Positions 51,701 through 61,800 of a stretch of DNA of 64,000 nt are shown piece by piece. Origin of the DNA: Scytonema sp. UIC 10036. Lineage in GTDB: Bacteria; Cyanobacteriota; Cyanobacteriia; Cyanobacteriales; Nostocaceae. The notes under the pieces were generated by a model, which was not told where the DNA came from, made no database searches, and worked only from the letters and a program-made list of their open reading frames with translations. The stretch covers positions 1 through 64,000 of the forward strand of contig NZ_WJFC01000046.1 of the NCBI RefSeq assembly GCF_009725235.1. The letters are read 5' to 3'. Position 1 is the stretch's first letter; each line of letters opens with the position of its first letter. A program made the position numbers and the translations under genes.

Positions 51701-54500
51701 ATGCCCTGAAAAATCAACCATATTAGGTCCATGTAAGGTAATTCCACAGGAATATCCCAACATTACCTGTTGCTGTTTTGATATTTTACTTCCAGAATCT
51801 CAAACCCAGCTATCAAATAAATTCATAGATTATCTTATTGGAGAATTTGCAGCGCAGCCAACTGAAAACATTGTCGCCTACCGTGGTCATCATCGCTGGA
51901 TTCAAACATATGAACCAATCCGTTTAGATAAAAGTGGTGTTAGTAGAAATAAGTTAAGAAAAGGTGGAGTTTATCTGATTACAGGTGGTCTTGGTAATAT
52001 TGGGTTATTATTGGCAGAATATCTAGCTCAGACAGTACAGGGAAAACTAATTCTACTTGGACGAAAAGGTCTACCAGAAAGAGAGGAGTGGCAAGAATGG
52101 CTAGCAAATCATGATGAGGATGATAGTATTAGCCGCAAGATTCGCAAAGTGCAGTCACTTATAGCTTTAGGTGCAGAGGTTCTCGTCATTAGTGCTGATG
52201 TTGCTGATGAGAAACAAATGCGTCATGCAGTTGCGATCGCCACTCAACAATTTGGTGCTATTAATGGTGTTATCCATGCTGCGGGAGAGAAAGCAGGTTG
52301 TGTAATCATCGATACTTCCAAAGCCCAAGCACAATCCCAATTTAATTCCAAAGTTTATGGACTATTTGTTTTGGAAAAAGTCCTGCAAGGACAAGAATTA
52401 GATTTTTGTCAATTAATATCTTCATTATCATCTGTGTTGGGGGGTTTAGGATTTATATCCTATTCTGCCGCAAACATTTTTATGGATGCTTTTACCCATA
52501 ACTATAACAAAACTAGCCTTTACCCTTGGAGCAGTTTTAATTGGGATGATTGGGTAATAGAAGATGAACAGCAAGATAAAAATGTGACGGACATATCTCA
52601 TCAATCTTTATATAGATATGGCATGACATCGAAAACGAATAGCATAGATGCATTTGAAAGGCTACTATCTATGTGTGGATTGCCTCAAGTTGTTGTCTCA
52701 AGTGGAGATTTACAAGCTAGAGTAGAGGAATGGATTAAGCTGGAATCATTGCCAACCAGAGAATTATCAAATAGTGAAAAGTCATTCTTAAAACACCAAA
52801 GACCAAACCTGGGGGTTGAATATATTGCACCGACAAATAAATTAGAAGAGATGGTTGCTGACATATGGCAAGAAATTTTAGGTATCGAATCCATAGGAAT
52901 TCACGATAACTTTTTTGAGTTAGGAGGAAATTCTATAAACGCGATTCAAATAGCAGCCAAAGCAAATCAATTAGGATTGAAGTTAACAACTCAACAATTC
53001 TTTGAACACCAAACAATTGCTGATTTAGTAACAGATATATGTATTAATCAAACTATCCAACCAGAAGAGGATTTAGGAACAAAAGAGTTAAACCTCACAC
53101 CAGTTCAGCATTGGTTTATTGAACAAAACCAGCTTAATATAGATAGTTGTAACCAGTCTTTACTACTGGAAATACAACAGGTATGCAATCCGAATTTGTT
53201 AGAGCAGGCTTTACAGCATTTGATTCAGCATCACGATATATTTCGCCTACGTCTTGTCGAAAAAGAATTTGGCTGGAAACAAATTTATGCAAGTTATCAT
53301 GGTAATATTGAATTGAAACGAGTAAATTTGTCTGCACTCACAGAGGCTGAACAAAAATTAGTTATTGAATCTGTCACTACGGAGCTAGAAGCAAGCTTAA
53401 ACTTATTTGCAGGTTCACTTATAAGCTTTGCCTTCTTTGACTTAGGAACACAGTACCCTAGCTACCTGTTGATTACCATTCATCACCTTGCTGTCGATAA
53501 TGTATCTTGGCAAATCTTCCTAGAAGACTTGCAAACAGCTTATCAGCAAATTAGTCAAAATCAAGCAATAGATTTGCCAGATAGTAAGACATCATATGTG
53601 CAATGGGCAGAACTTCTACAGAGGTACGCTCAATCATCAGAAATAATACGAGAGCAAGAATATTGGCTCCAAGAAATACAAAAACCATTCAAGTGCTTAC
53701 CTGTTGACTATTCAACAGATGGAAATGTTACAGATAATGTAGATGTAGTATCAGTATCTCTAAATAAACAAGAAACAAAAGCTCTACTTGATGATATCCA
53801 CAAAGCATATAATACCCAAATAAAGGATGTCCTAATCACGGCTTTGATAGAAGCTTTTGCAAAATGGACAGGAGAAAATAAACTGCGCTTAGATATTAAG
53901 ACAAATAGCCGAGAACAAATTTTTAAAGATATAAATGTATCTCGTACTTGTGGCTCATTTACAACTTATTACCCAGTTATTTTGGACATTACAAAATGTT
54001 CTGACCTAGGGGATTCATTAATTACCATTAAAGATTACTTACGCAATATTCCAAATAAAGGTATATGTTATGGGATACTCAAGTATTTAGGTAAGGAAGT
54101 GGAAATACAATCAAAGCTGCAAAATTTCCCCCAAAGTGAGGTAAGTTTTGACTACCTCGGTCAATATGACAAAATGACATCAGCCTCGTCTTTGTTTAGT
54201 CTTCCTCAAGATTCTCAAGGTGTTAGCTACAGTAGACCAAAGAATCCAACTTATTTACTAGACATTACCGCAATTCTTGTCAAAGAAAAATTGCAGTTAT
54301 ACTGGACATATAACCGAAATACTCATCGACAAGAAACAATAGAAGCTCTAGCGGAAAATTTTATAGAAGCATTACATCGTCTCATTGCTCACTGTCAGTC
54401 TTTGGAAAAAGTTGTTTATACCCCTTCTGACTTTCCAGACGCTAACTTGAGCAAACAAAAATTAGACCAGTTTCTAGCAAAAATCAACCACAAAATTTAA
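48723..54500 (+). CDS. Type I PKS: KS - inactive AT - KR - ACP - epimerase-like domain
   Basis: A 1925-aa modular protein; ATG 48729 is an equally good start. KS ~15-440: TACSTS Cys ~186, EAHGSGTALGDP ~321, NIGHLDAAAG. The AT, ~560-830, is ruined: GHGIGEY replaces the nucleophile Ser by Gly, about 80 residues including HAFH are missing after FSLEDALALVA, FPGVNALY replaces the GQGSQ loop and GCGET replaces GPGxT. KR: GGLGNIG ~1087, catalytic Ser and Tyr in SSLSSVLGGLGFISYSAAN (~1245). ACP: LGGNSI, Ser ~1403. The last ~460 residues are an E-type condensation fold: LTPVQHWF ~1458, HHLAVDNVSW ~1586 (Asn where E domains have Gly), VSRTCGSFTTYYP, GICYGILKYL and FDYLGQYD. An E-like domain behind a PKS ACP is unusual. 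It probably needs the discrete AT at 39861. Confidence 0.93.
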   Translation: MIMNKQDEIDKNYELMEGVAIIGIAGRFPGAISVESFWQNLQDGVESLSLFTDEELIAAGVPAALVNDSNYVKVGGILDNIDLFDAGFFDLNPKEAEVTDPQHRLFLECAWSALENAGYDSTKCESRIGVYAGASLNNYFSFDLNHDQLGSGESYQKLIGNDKGFLSTRVSYKLNLTGPSITVQTACSTSLVATTLAYQSLQNYQCDMALAGGVSIRLPQKTGYLHEPGGPLSPDGHCHAFDAKAQGTTIGNGVGVVVLKRVKDAIASGDCIYAVIKGAAINNDGAMKVGYTAPSVDGQAEAIAEAVMLAEVEPETISYIEAHGSGTALGDPIEIAALTKVFRASTEKKNFCAVGSVKTNIGHLDAAAGIAGLIKTALALKHQLIPPSLNFEQPNPEIDFANSPFYVNTKLTEWKSSTPRRAGVSSLGMGGTNAHIVMEEAPTLPASSPSRPWQLLVLSAKTESALATATQNLSQHLTLHPDINLADVAYTLQIGRRDFSHRRILICSDVQDAIRGLNQSTSQQAVTQLQESGTRSVAFIFPGVNALYADMGRELYETESVFRAQVERCCLILRPHLELDLQSVIYPNESDKETALEKLQQTCFAQSALFVIEYALAQLWMSWGISPQAMIGHGIGEYVAATLAGVFSLEDALALVANEFSTELLQKVQLNPPTIPFISNVSGTWITQAEATDPKYWVQPQQPAHFNERITELLKDSQRILLEVGCGETLSTEELTILTSIPHPHEQHSDVAFLLNTLGQLWMMGIKIDWSGFYANEYRHRLPLPTYPFERQRYWLGPNRNTTIAIKLQETLELGKQPDIADWFYIPRWKQSTPIQLFQKEKLIEQKSCWLVFVNSYGIGTEVAESLKQQGQDVITVKIADNFAKLGECAYAINPQQRDDYDALLQALQRQNWTPQGIAHFWSVTPSGASSVQELCEETQLQLRYQFFEDCQNLGFYSLLFLTQALVKQNITDSIKLMVVTSNIHDVTGGENLCPEKSTILGPCKVIPQEYPNITCCCFDILLPESQTQLSNKFIDYLIGEFAAQPTENIVAYRGHHRWIQTYEPIRLDKSGVSRNKLRKGGVYLITGGLGNIGLLLAEYLAQTVQGKLILLGRKGLPEREEWQEWLANHDEDDSISRKIRKVQSLIALGAEVLVISADVADEKQMRHAVAIATQQFGAINGVIHAAGEKAGCVIIDTSKAQAQSQFNSKVYGLFVLEKVLQGQELDFCQLISSLSSVLGGLGFISYSAANIFMDAFTHNYNKTSLYPWSSFNWDDWVIEDEQQDKNVTDISHQSLYRYGMTSKTNSIDAFERLLSMCGLPQVVVSSGDLQARVEEWIKLESLPTRELSNSEKSFLKHQRPNLGVEYIAPTNKLEEMVADIWQEILGIESIGIHDNFFELGGNSINAIQIAAKANQLGLKLTTQQFFEHQTIADLVTDICINQTIQPEEDLGTKELNLTPVQHWFIEQNQLNIDSCNQSLLLEIQQVCNPNLLEQALQHLIQHHDIFRLRLVEKEFGWKQIYASYHGNIELKRVNLSALTEAEQKLVIESVTTELEASLNLFAGSLISFAFFDLGTQYPSYLLITIHHLAVDNVSWQIFLEDLQTAYQQISQNQAIDLPDSKTSYVQWAELLQRYAQSSEIIREQEYWLQEIQKPFKCLPVDYSTDGNVTDNVDVVSVSLNKQETKALLDDIHKAYNTQIKDVLITALIEAFAKWTGENKLRLDIKTNSREQIFKDINVSRTCGSFTTYYPVILDITKCSDLGDSLITIKDYLRNIPNKGICYGILKYLGKEVEIQSKLQNFPQSEVSFDYLGQYDKMTSASSLFSLPQDSQGVSYSRPKNPTYLLDITAILVKEKLQLYWTYNRNTHRQETIEALAENFIEALHRLIAHCQSLEKVVYTPSDFPDANLSKQKLDQFLAKINHKI

Positions 54501-54504
54501 AAAT

Positions 54505-55824
54505 ATGAAATCAGAAAATATAGAAGATATATATGAACTTACACCTCTACAAAAGGGTGTTCTCTTCCACTGTCTGTACGAAAATGAATCACAGCTTTAT
54601 TTTTTTCAAATAGTATATAATATCCATAGCAGTATTAACGCCGATATTTTTGAAAAAGCTTGGCAAATTGTAATTGATAGACACACAATTTTACGTACAG
54701 GTTTTTATTGGGAAGAGATTGAAAATCCCCTACAAGTTGTGTACAAACAGGTAAAAGTACCCCTAACTCATTATGACTGGCGTCATTTAGATAGAGTTGA
54801 ACAAGGAAATCAATTGCAATCTTTTATCGATGATGATCGCAAACAAGGGTTTGAGTTATCCCAGTCTTGCCAAATGCGTCTATCTTTAATTCGTCTTGCT
54901 GATGATTACTACCAATTTATTTGGAGTTATCATTTCATGATTATAGATGGTTGGACAGATTCATTAGTAATTAAGGAGTTTGTACAAATCTATGAAGCAC
55001 TTTCTCAAAATCAGCAAATACCTCTAGCACCTACTCGCCCTTATAAGGATTATATTAACTGGTTGAAACAACAGGATATATCTAAAACCGAAATTTTTTG
55101 GCGGAAAGCACTACAGGGTATTAAAACACCTACTCCTCTTACTTACATCGAAAAAATTGACCAGTCACCCACTCAGGAGCAAAGATACGATGAAGAAAAG
55201 ATTAAACTATCATCAGAGGATACACAGACTATACAATCTTTAGCCATACAAAACCGTCTTACACTCGCAACTATATTTAATGGTATCTGGACTATTCTTC
55301 TCAGTCGCTATAGCAGACGCAAGGATATATTATATGGCTGTACTGCTAATGGACGACCAGTAGATTTAAATTCAGCAGAGTCGATAGCTGGTGTATTTCT
55401 CAATACTTTGCCAATCTATGTCAATATAGATAACCAACAGCCTTTATTGTCATGGTTCCAGTATTTACAAACTCAACTAGTTGAGGCACGTCGCTATGAG
55501 TATACTCCATTAACAGAAATTCATGGATGGAGTGAAATTCCACGCAGTTTACCTCTATTTGAGAGTATTGTTGTAATGGAAGACTTTTCAGTCAAGAGAT
55601 TTGCAAAAGACCGTGGAATTAATTTGAAAATTGAATACCATAAAACCTATTACAAAAGTAATTATCCTCTAAATCTAGTGATATATCCAGACGAAGAGTT
55701 ATTCATCGCTTTTTCGTATGATTCTAGAAGATTTGAAACAGCTACTATTGTGGCAATACTTGAAGATATTGAAATCATCTTGCAACAGATGATAAATAAT
55801 TGTAATATAAAAATTCAAGACTAA
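54505..55824 (+). CDS. Stand-alone condensation domain with altered active site
   Basis: A 439-aa single C domain of the DCL-like kind, opening IEDIYELTPLQKGVLFHCLY, which usually follows an E domain as it does here (4 bp after the PKS with the E-like domain). Other motifs are RHTILRTGF, VFLNTLPIYV and DILYGCTANGRP. The catalytic HHxxxDG reads HFMIIDG (in SYHFMIIDGWT, ~150): the second, catalytic His is Phe. The domain may be structural, may catalyse without that His or may be inactive. It has no A or PCP; the next gene supplies them. Translational coupling to the PKS is likely, as the gap has no room for a separate signal. Confidence 0.9.
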   Translation: MKSENIEDIYELTPLQKGVLFHCLYENESQLYFFQIVYNIHSSINADIFEKAWQIVIDRHTILRTGFYWEEIENPLQVVYKQVKVPLTHYDWRHLDRVEQGNQLQSFIDDDRKQGFELSQSCQMRLSLIRLADDYYQFIWSYHFMIIDGWTDSLVIKEFVQIYEALSQNQQIPLAPTRPYKDYINWLKQQDISKTEIFWRKALQGIKTPTPLTYIEKIDQSPTQEQRYDEEKIKLSSEDTQTIQSLAIQNRLTLATIFNGIWTILLSRYSRRKDILYGCTANGRPVDLNSAESIAGVFLNTLPIYVNIDNQQPLLSWFQYLQTQLVEARRYEYTPLTEIHGWSEIPRSLPLFESIVVMEDFSVKRFAKDRGINLKIEYHKTYYKSNYPLNLVIYPDEELFIAFSYDSRRFETATIVAILEDIEIILQQMINNCNIKIQD

Positions 55825-55857
55825 AATTTTTGAGATAGAGGAGGAAGAATAACTTTA

Positions 55858-55956
55858 ATGCTTAAAAAGAAGTATCTTTTGATTTTGCTTTTACTTCTTA
55901 CAGTTAAACTATTACAGTTTTTAATTATAGTGTACCAAAGTTTACCTCATCCTTGA
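55858..55956 (+). CDS. Putative 32-aa single-span membrane peptide
   Basis: A short ORF with a good Shine-Dalgarno (GAGGAGGAAG, about 9 nt before ATG). It encodes MLKKKYLLILLLLLTVKLLQ and then FLIIVYQSLPHP, which is a lysine-rich start plus one hydrophobic helix. It sits between the stand-alone C gene and the half-C NRPS gene. It could be a real small membrane protein, a leader peptide or the relic of a signal peptide. Nothing but its composition and ribosome-binding site supports it. Confidence 0.45.
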   Translation: MLKKKYLLILLLLLTVKLLQFLIIVYQSLPHP

Positions 55957-56005
55957 AATACTTACATCCTAACTAATACTTAGTGAAAGTGATAAAAGAG
56001 AAATC

Positions 56006-58774
56006 ATGAATATAAATTTACGCCCAGATAACTTTTTAAATCAAAAGATTTATTGGATAAATAAATTATCTGAAGAACTTCCAGAAACTAACTTGATTCT
56101 CGACTTTATAAGACCTTCGCTTTCTAATACTAAAAATAAGTCTCTTAACTTTGATTTATCCTATGATTTATCTCAAGCAATCATGAAGCTAGCTAAAGGT
56201 TCTTACTTTTCAATGTACTTGATACTTGTATCCGCATTGAATATACTGCTGCAAAAATATACTCAAAACAATGATGTTATTGTAGGCATACCAATCTATG
56301 ATGAAATTGGTACAAGTGATTTAAGTAGCAAAGTTATTCCCTTACGTATTCAGGTAACACCTGAGATATCATTCAAGGATTTTTTGTTTCAAATTAAAGA
56401 TGCAGTTATCGGTGCTTACAGTCATCAAAACTATTATTTTGATGAATTAATTAATTTATTAAAAATACCGACAAGCCCGAACCGTTGTTCACTTTTTGAT
56501 ATAGTAGTTTTATTAGAAAATATTCATAAAAAAAATAATTTAATTCATCTCAATAATGATATTACATTTTATTTTTTAATTAACGATGAAAATATTAGTG
56601 CAAATATAGAGTACAGCGAACACCTTTTTCAAGATGAGACTATCCAATTGATTAGTAGATATTATACTAATGTTATTGAAAGTATTATCAATAATGTTGA
56701 TACTAAAATATCAGATATTATTTTATTGAAAGACTCCGAGCAGTACCATCTGTTAAAACAATTCAATGACAATACTAAAGAATATCCCATTGAGCAGACG
56801 ATCAATAAATTATTTGAACAACAAGTAGATCAAACTCCAAACAATATAGCTGTAGTTCATAGACAAACAAAACTAACTTATCAAGAGTTAAATGAAAAAG
56901 CTAATCAATTGGCTATAATGCTGCGTCAACTAGGACTCGGTAAAGGTGAGTTTGTAGGCATATTTAAAGACCGTGATATAAATTTTCTTATCGCTATTCT
57001 GGGTATATATAAGGCTGGTGGTGCTTATGTACCGATTGATAGCACTTATCCGTCAAATCGAATTGAATATATGTTATCTAATAGCGAAGTTAAGTTTCTC
57101 TTAACTGATACTTCCTTATTAACTGTTTTGACAGACTTAATAGATAACTGCCTTCAATTAAAATCGATTATTTGTTTAGACGGGGTTATTCCCGAAGGCA
57201 TACAACTAACTCATCATCAGAAATTAACAATATACGATCAACTTGGTTTTATTAACCTGCCCAAAGAAAATATAGAGTCAATAAATGATGCTAGCGACCC
57301 AGCTTATACGCTCTATACCTCCGGTTCTACAGGACTACCCAAGGGAGCAATAGTTAGACATGATGGTGCAGTTAATCACATTTATGCCCAGTTTGATGAG
57401 TTGAAATTGACCGAGGAATTTTGTTTTCTGCAAAGCGCCCCTTCTTCAACTGATATTTCGGTTTGGCAGTTTTTAGCACCGCTTTTAATTGGCGGAAGGA
57501 CGGTAATAGTAGATATTGAAACTGTTGCGATTCCTGAGCAACTATTTAAAGTACTTAAATCAGAAGAAATAACAGTTGTTGAATTAGTACCAGCATTATT
57601 TGGCGGGTTGCTTGAACACACTTCGGGGATACCAAGTAACGAAAGAGAATTGCCGTCTTTAAAATGGATGATGGTTGTCGGGGAACCAGTATCGGTTAAT
57701 TGGGTAAATAAGTGGCTGCAAATATATCCCGAAATCAAAATTGTTAACGCTTATGGTCCGACCGAAGCTGCTGATGATATTACCCAGTTTATCGTTGACA
57801 AGCCCTTGCCAGAAAACCAGCGAACTATTCCCATTGGCAAACCGCTCGCCAACTTAAATCTCTACATCCTGGATGAGCAAATGAAATTATTACCGATTGG
57901 TGCTCCAGGAGAGATTTGCGTATCGGGAATCGGTGTGGGTGCTGGTTACTGGAAAAACGAAGAAAAAACGAAATTAAGCTTTGTTGAGAATCCGTTTACA
58001 GATGCCAGCAAAAAGTTACCAAAAAATCGTGCTGATTTGATTTATAAAACCGGAGATTTAGGAAGATGGCTTCCTGATGGAAACATTGAATTTCTCGGAC
58101 GAATTGACCATCAGGTGAAAATTCGTGGCTTTCGGGTTGAACTTGGTGAAATTGAAACGTTTTTGGGTCAGCACCCGAATGTACGTGAAAATGTAGTTGC
58201 GGTCTATGAAGAGGAAGTAGATAATAAGGTACTAGTTGCCTATGTGGTTGCAAAGACAGAGCCAGTACCTAGTATTAGTGAATTACGTAGCTTCTTGAAG
58301 GAAAAATTACCTGATCATATGCTTCCTTCTGCCTTTATAATGTTGGAAAATCTCCCCTTAGCACCAAGCGGGAAAATAGATCGTAAAGCTCTACCTAAAC
58401 CAGACAATCTTCGTCCAGAACTGGAAACTAATTATGTTAAGCCGAGAAATGAGGTAGAGCGCTCTATTGCCGATATATGGCAGAAAATACTTAAGATTGA
58501 CAAAGTAGGAATTCAAGACAACTTTTTTGATCTGGGTGGACATTCTTTAAATGTGCTTCAAGTCTACAGCAAGTTGCGAGAAGTATTTAGAGCAAAATTA
58601 TCCATAACTGACCTTTTTAAATACCCGACAATCAACTCCTTGTCGCAATATTTAAGTCAAGTAGAAGATGAGTATGAATTTGCTTATGAACGTAATCAAC
58701 GAAATCAGAATATGGAAGCCGGAAAAACAAGATTAAAACAGCGTTTAGAACAAAGAAAGCAAAAAAATAATTAA
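56006..58774 (+). CDS. NRPS module: half C - A - PCP
   Basis: A 922-aa protein. Residues ~10-250 are the C-terminal lobe of a condensation domain only (NQKIYWINKLSEELPETNLI ... YFDELINLLKIPTSPNRCSL); the HHxxxDG lobe is absent, as in the NRPS at 546. The A domain, ~265-760, has YTSGSTGLPKG (~435), VNAYGPTEAADD, YKTGDLGRW and the catalytic Lys in PSGKIDRKALP. The hand-read code is DIWEMVADDK, which I cannot assign. PCP: LGGHSL, Ser ~846. The C-terminus is a basic helix (KTRLKQRLEQRKQKNN), a likely docking tail to the next PKS. The full C domain encoded just upstream, despite its altered His, could work together with this module. Confidence 0.92.
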   Translation: MNINLRPDNFLNQKIYWINKLSEELPETNLILDFIRPSLSNTKNKSLNFDLSYDLSQAIMKLAKGSYFSMYLILVSALNILLQKYTQNNDVIVGIPIYDEIGTSDLSSKVIPLRIQVTPEISFKDFLFQIKDAVIGAYSHQNYYFDELINLLKIPTSPNRCSLFDIVVLLENIHKKNNLIHLNNDITFYFLINDENISANIEYSEHLFQDETIQLISRYYTNVIESIINNVDTKISDIILLKDSEQYHLLKQFNDNTKEYPIEQTINKLFEQQVDQTPNNIAVVHRQTKLTYQELNEKANQLAIMLRQLGLGKGEFVGIFKDRDINFLIAILGIYKAGGAYVPIDSTYPSNRIEYMLSNSEVKFLLTDTSLLTVLTDLIDNCLQLKSIICLDGVIPEGIQLTHHQKLTIYDQLGFINLPKENIESINDASDPAYTLYTSGSTGLPKGAIVRHDGAVNHIYAQFDELKLTEEFCFLQSAPSSTDISVWQFLAPLLIGGRTVIVDIETVAIPEQLFKVLKSEEITVVELVPALFGGLLEHTSGIPSNERELPSLKWMMVVGEPVSVNWVNKWLQIYPEIKIVNAYGPTEAADDITQFIVDKPLPENQRTIPIGKPLANLNLYILDEQMKLLPIGAPGEICVSGIGVGAGYWKNEEKTKLSFVENPFTDASKKLPKNRADLIYKTGDLGRWLPDGNIEFLGRIDHQVKIRGFRVELGEIETFLGQHPNVRENVVAVYEEEVDNKVLVAYVVAKTEPVPSISELRSFLKEKLPDHMLPSAFIMLENLPLAPSGKIDRKALPKPDNLRPELETNYVKPRNEVERSIADIWQKILKIDKVGIQDNFFDLGGHSLNVLQVYSKLREVFRAKLSITDLFKYPTINSLSQYLSQVEDEYEFAYERNQRNQNMEAGKTRLKQRLEQRKQKNN

Positions 58775-58815
58775 TGAATTCATGTAGGCGTTAATTGCTT
58801 TATTAGGATGAAATT

Positions 58816-61800
58816 ATGGAAAACTCAATGGATAAATCAAATGATTTTTTAAGTATTAGAACTGGTTTAGAGATAGCTGTTATTGGTTTAAGTGGATGTT
58901 TTCCAAAAGCTAAAAATATTGATACCTTTTGGAAAAATCTCCAAAACGGAGTAGAATCAATTCATTTTTTTACAAACCAAGAACTAAAAGATTTGGGCGT
59001 AGATTCTTCTCTTCTCCAAAATCCTAGCTATATTAAGGCACAGGGTGCAGTTGAAGGTATTGATTTGTTTGATGCTTCATTCTTTGGTGTTAGTCCTAGG
59101 GAAGCTGAAGTAATGGAACCTTCAATGCGTCACTTTTTAGAATATGCATGGACAGCAATTGAAGATGCTGGCTACAGTTGTGAAGCTTATAATAAGCCAA
59201 TTGGAGTTTATGCTGGTGCTAATTTCAGCAATTATTTATTTAATATTTATTCAAACAACGATATTATTGCTTCTGTTGGTGATAAACAAATAGAAAAAGG
59301 GGTATCTCCAGCTTATTATACTACATTTGCTTCTTACAAATTAAACTTAACTGGACCAAGTTATACGGTTCAAACCACCTGTTCAAGCTCATTAGTTGCT
59401 GTACATTTAGCCTGCCAAAGTTTGCTTAGTGGCGAATGTGATATTGCTTTGGCTGGAGGAGTCTCAATCTCAGAAGCATTAGGTTATTTATACCAAGAGG
59501 GAGGAATAGAATCTCCCGATGGACATTGCCGTGCTTTTGATGCGAAAGCCAAAGGAACTGTCAGAGGAAGGGGCTTAGGGATTGTAGTTTTAAAGCGTTT
59601 AGAAGAGGCTATAGCAGATGGAGATTGCATCCATGCGGTCATCAAAGGCTCTGCGATTAACAACGATGGGTCGGATAAAGTTAGTTACACAGCACCGAGT
59701 GTAAATGGTCAAGCAAAGGTAATTAGAGATGCTCAAGATATGGCTGGAATTGAACCCGATACCATTAGCTATATTGAAGCACATGGAACAGGTACTACAC
59801 TGGGCGATCCGATTGAAATTGCTGCCCTGAAACAAGCTTTTCGCACCAAAACAACTCAGAAAAAGGGCTTTTGTGCAATTGGTTCTGTGAAAACTAATAT
59901 CGGACATTTGGATGACGCTGCTGGGGTTGCAGGCTTGATTAAAACCGTACTAGCCTTAAAACACAAACAAATCCCGCCTAGTTTAAACTTTGAAGAACCA
60001 TCACCCCAGATAGACTTTGCAAACAGTCCTTTCTATGTAAATAACAAATTATCTGAGTGGAAAACTAATGGTACTCCTCGTCGTGCGGGTGTTAGCTCCT
60101 TCGGTTTTGGTGGAACAAATGCCCATGTAATTTTAGAAGAAGCTCCTATACCTAAACCTTCAAGCCCTTCAAGGTCTTGGCAGTTATTATTACTTTCAAC
60201 TAAGACAAGTACAGCACTGGAAACTGCTACAGATAATCTGGCTAATTACCTCCAGGAACACCCAGATTTAAATCTTGCTGATGTTGCTCATACCTTGCAA
60301 GTGGGTCGCTGGACTTTGAACCATCGCCGCATGGTAGTTTGCCAAACTCAAGAAGATGCAATCAATGCATTAAAAGACCCTCAAAGAGCTTTCACCCATT
60401 ATCAAGAACCTTGTAATCGTCCGATTGTATTTATGTTTTCCGGACAAGGTTCGCAATATGTAAATATGGGTCGGGAATTATACGAGAGCGAAACCGTATT
60501 TAGAGAGCAATTTGATTACTGCTGCGAACTGCTCAAACCTCACTTGGGCTTGGACTTGCGTACAGTTCTTTATCCCAGCGAAGAAAAAGCTCAAGAAGCA
60601 ACACAAAAATTGCAACAAACAGCAATTACTCAACCAGCGCTGTTTGTGATCGAATATGCTTTAGCCAAGTTGTGGATGACATGGGGTGTACACCCTGAGA
60701 TGATGATTGGTCACAGTATAGGAGAATACGTAGCTGCTACTTTGGCTGGAGTCTTTTCTTTAGAAGGTGCTTTGGGGATAGTAGCAACACGAGGAAAACT
60801 GATGCAGCAGTTACCTGGTGGTGCGATGCTCTCAATTGGGCTTCCAGAAAAGGAGGTACAAGAACTGCTAAAGCAGGAAGTATCTCTAGCTGCAACTAAT
60901 GCACCTTCTTCCTGCGTAGTATCGGGTTCCACAGAAGCAATAGACCAATTGCAACAGAAGCTACAACAAATAGGTGTAAATTGTAGACGTTTGCATACTT
61001 CCCACGCATTTCATTCTCAAATGATGGAACCCATCATTGAGACTTTCATCCGGTCGTTACAAAAGGTCAAACTAAATCCACCGAAAATTTCTTTTATATC
61101 CAACGTCAGCGGTACTTGGATTACAACAGCCGAAGCAACAGACCCTAATTATTGGGCAAAACATCTGAGACAGCCTGTACGTTTTTGCGAAGGGATTACT
61201 GAGTTAGTAAAAACACCCGAAACATTATTCTTAGAGGTAGGACCAGGACGAACGTTAAGCACTTTTGTTAAACAGCATCAAAAAGAAGAATCTTTAGTGC
61301 TGACATCACTTCGCCACCCTCAACAGCAAGAGTCTGATGTCGCATTTTTACTTAATAGTTTAGGTAAGCTGTGGCTATTTGGTGTGAAAGTAGATTGGTC
61401 TGGTTTTTACACTAATGAGCGCCGTCATCGCATTCCTTTACCAACCTATCCTTTTGAACGCCAACGCTATTGGATTGAGTTAAACCAAAATGCGACTTTG
61501 GCTAGGATGCAACAGCCATCAATGGACAAAAAGCCGGATATTGCTGATTGGTTCTATGTTCCTCGCTGGAAAGAATCCACACCGCTAGAACTTTTCCAAC
61601 AGGAAAAATCCTTGGAACAAAAATTATGTTGGTTGGTGTTTGCTGATACCTATGGAGTAGGAGTAGAGGTTGCTGAAAGGCTCAAGCAAAAGGATCAGGA
61701 TGTGATTGTCGTTAGAATTGCAGATAATTTTGCGAAACTCAATGACTATACATATGCAATTAATCCCCAACAAAGGGATAACTATGATGCTTTGCTTGAA

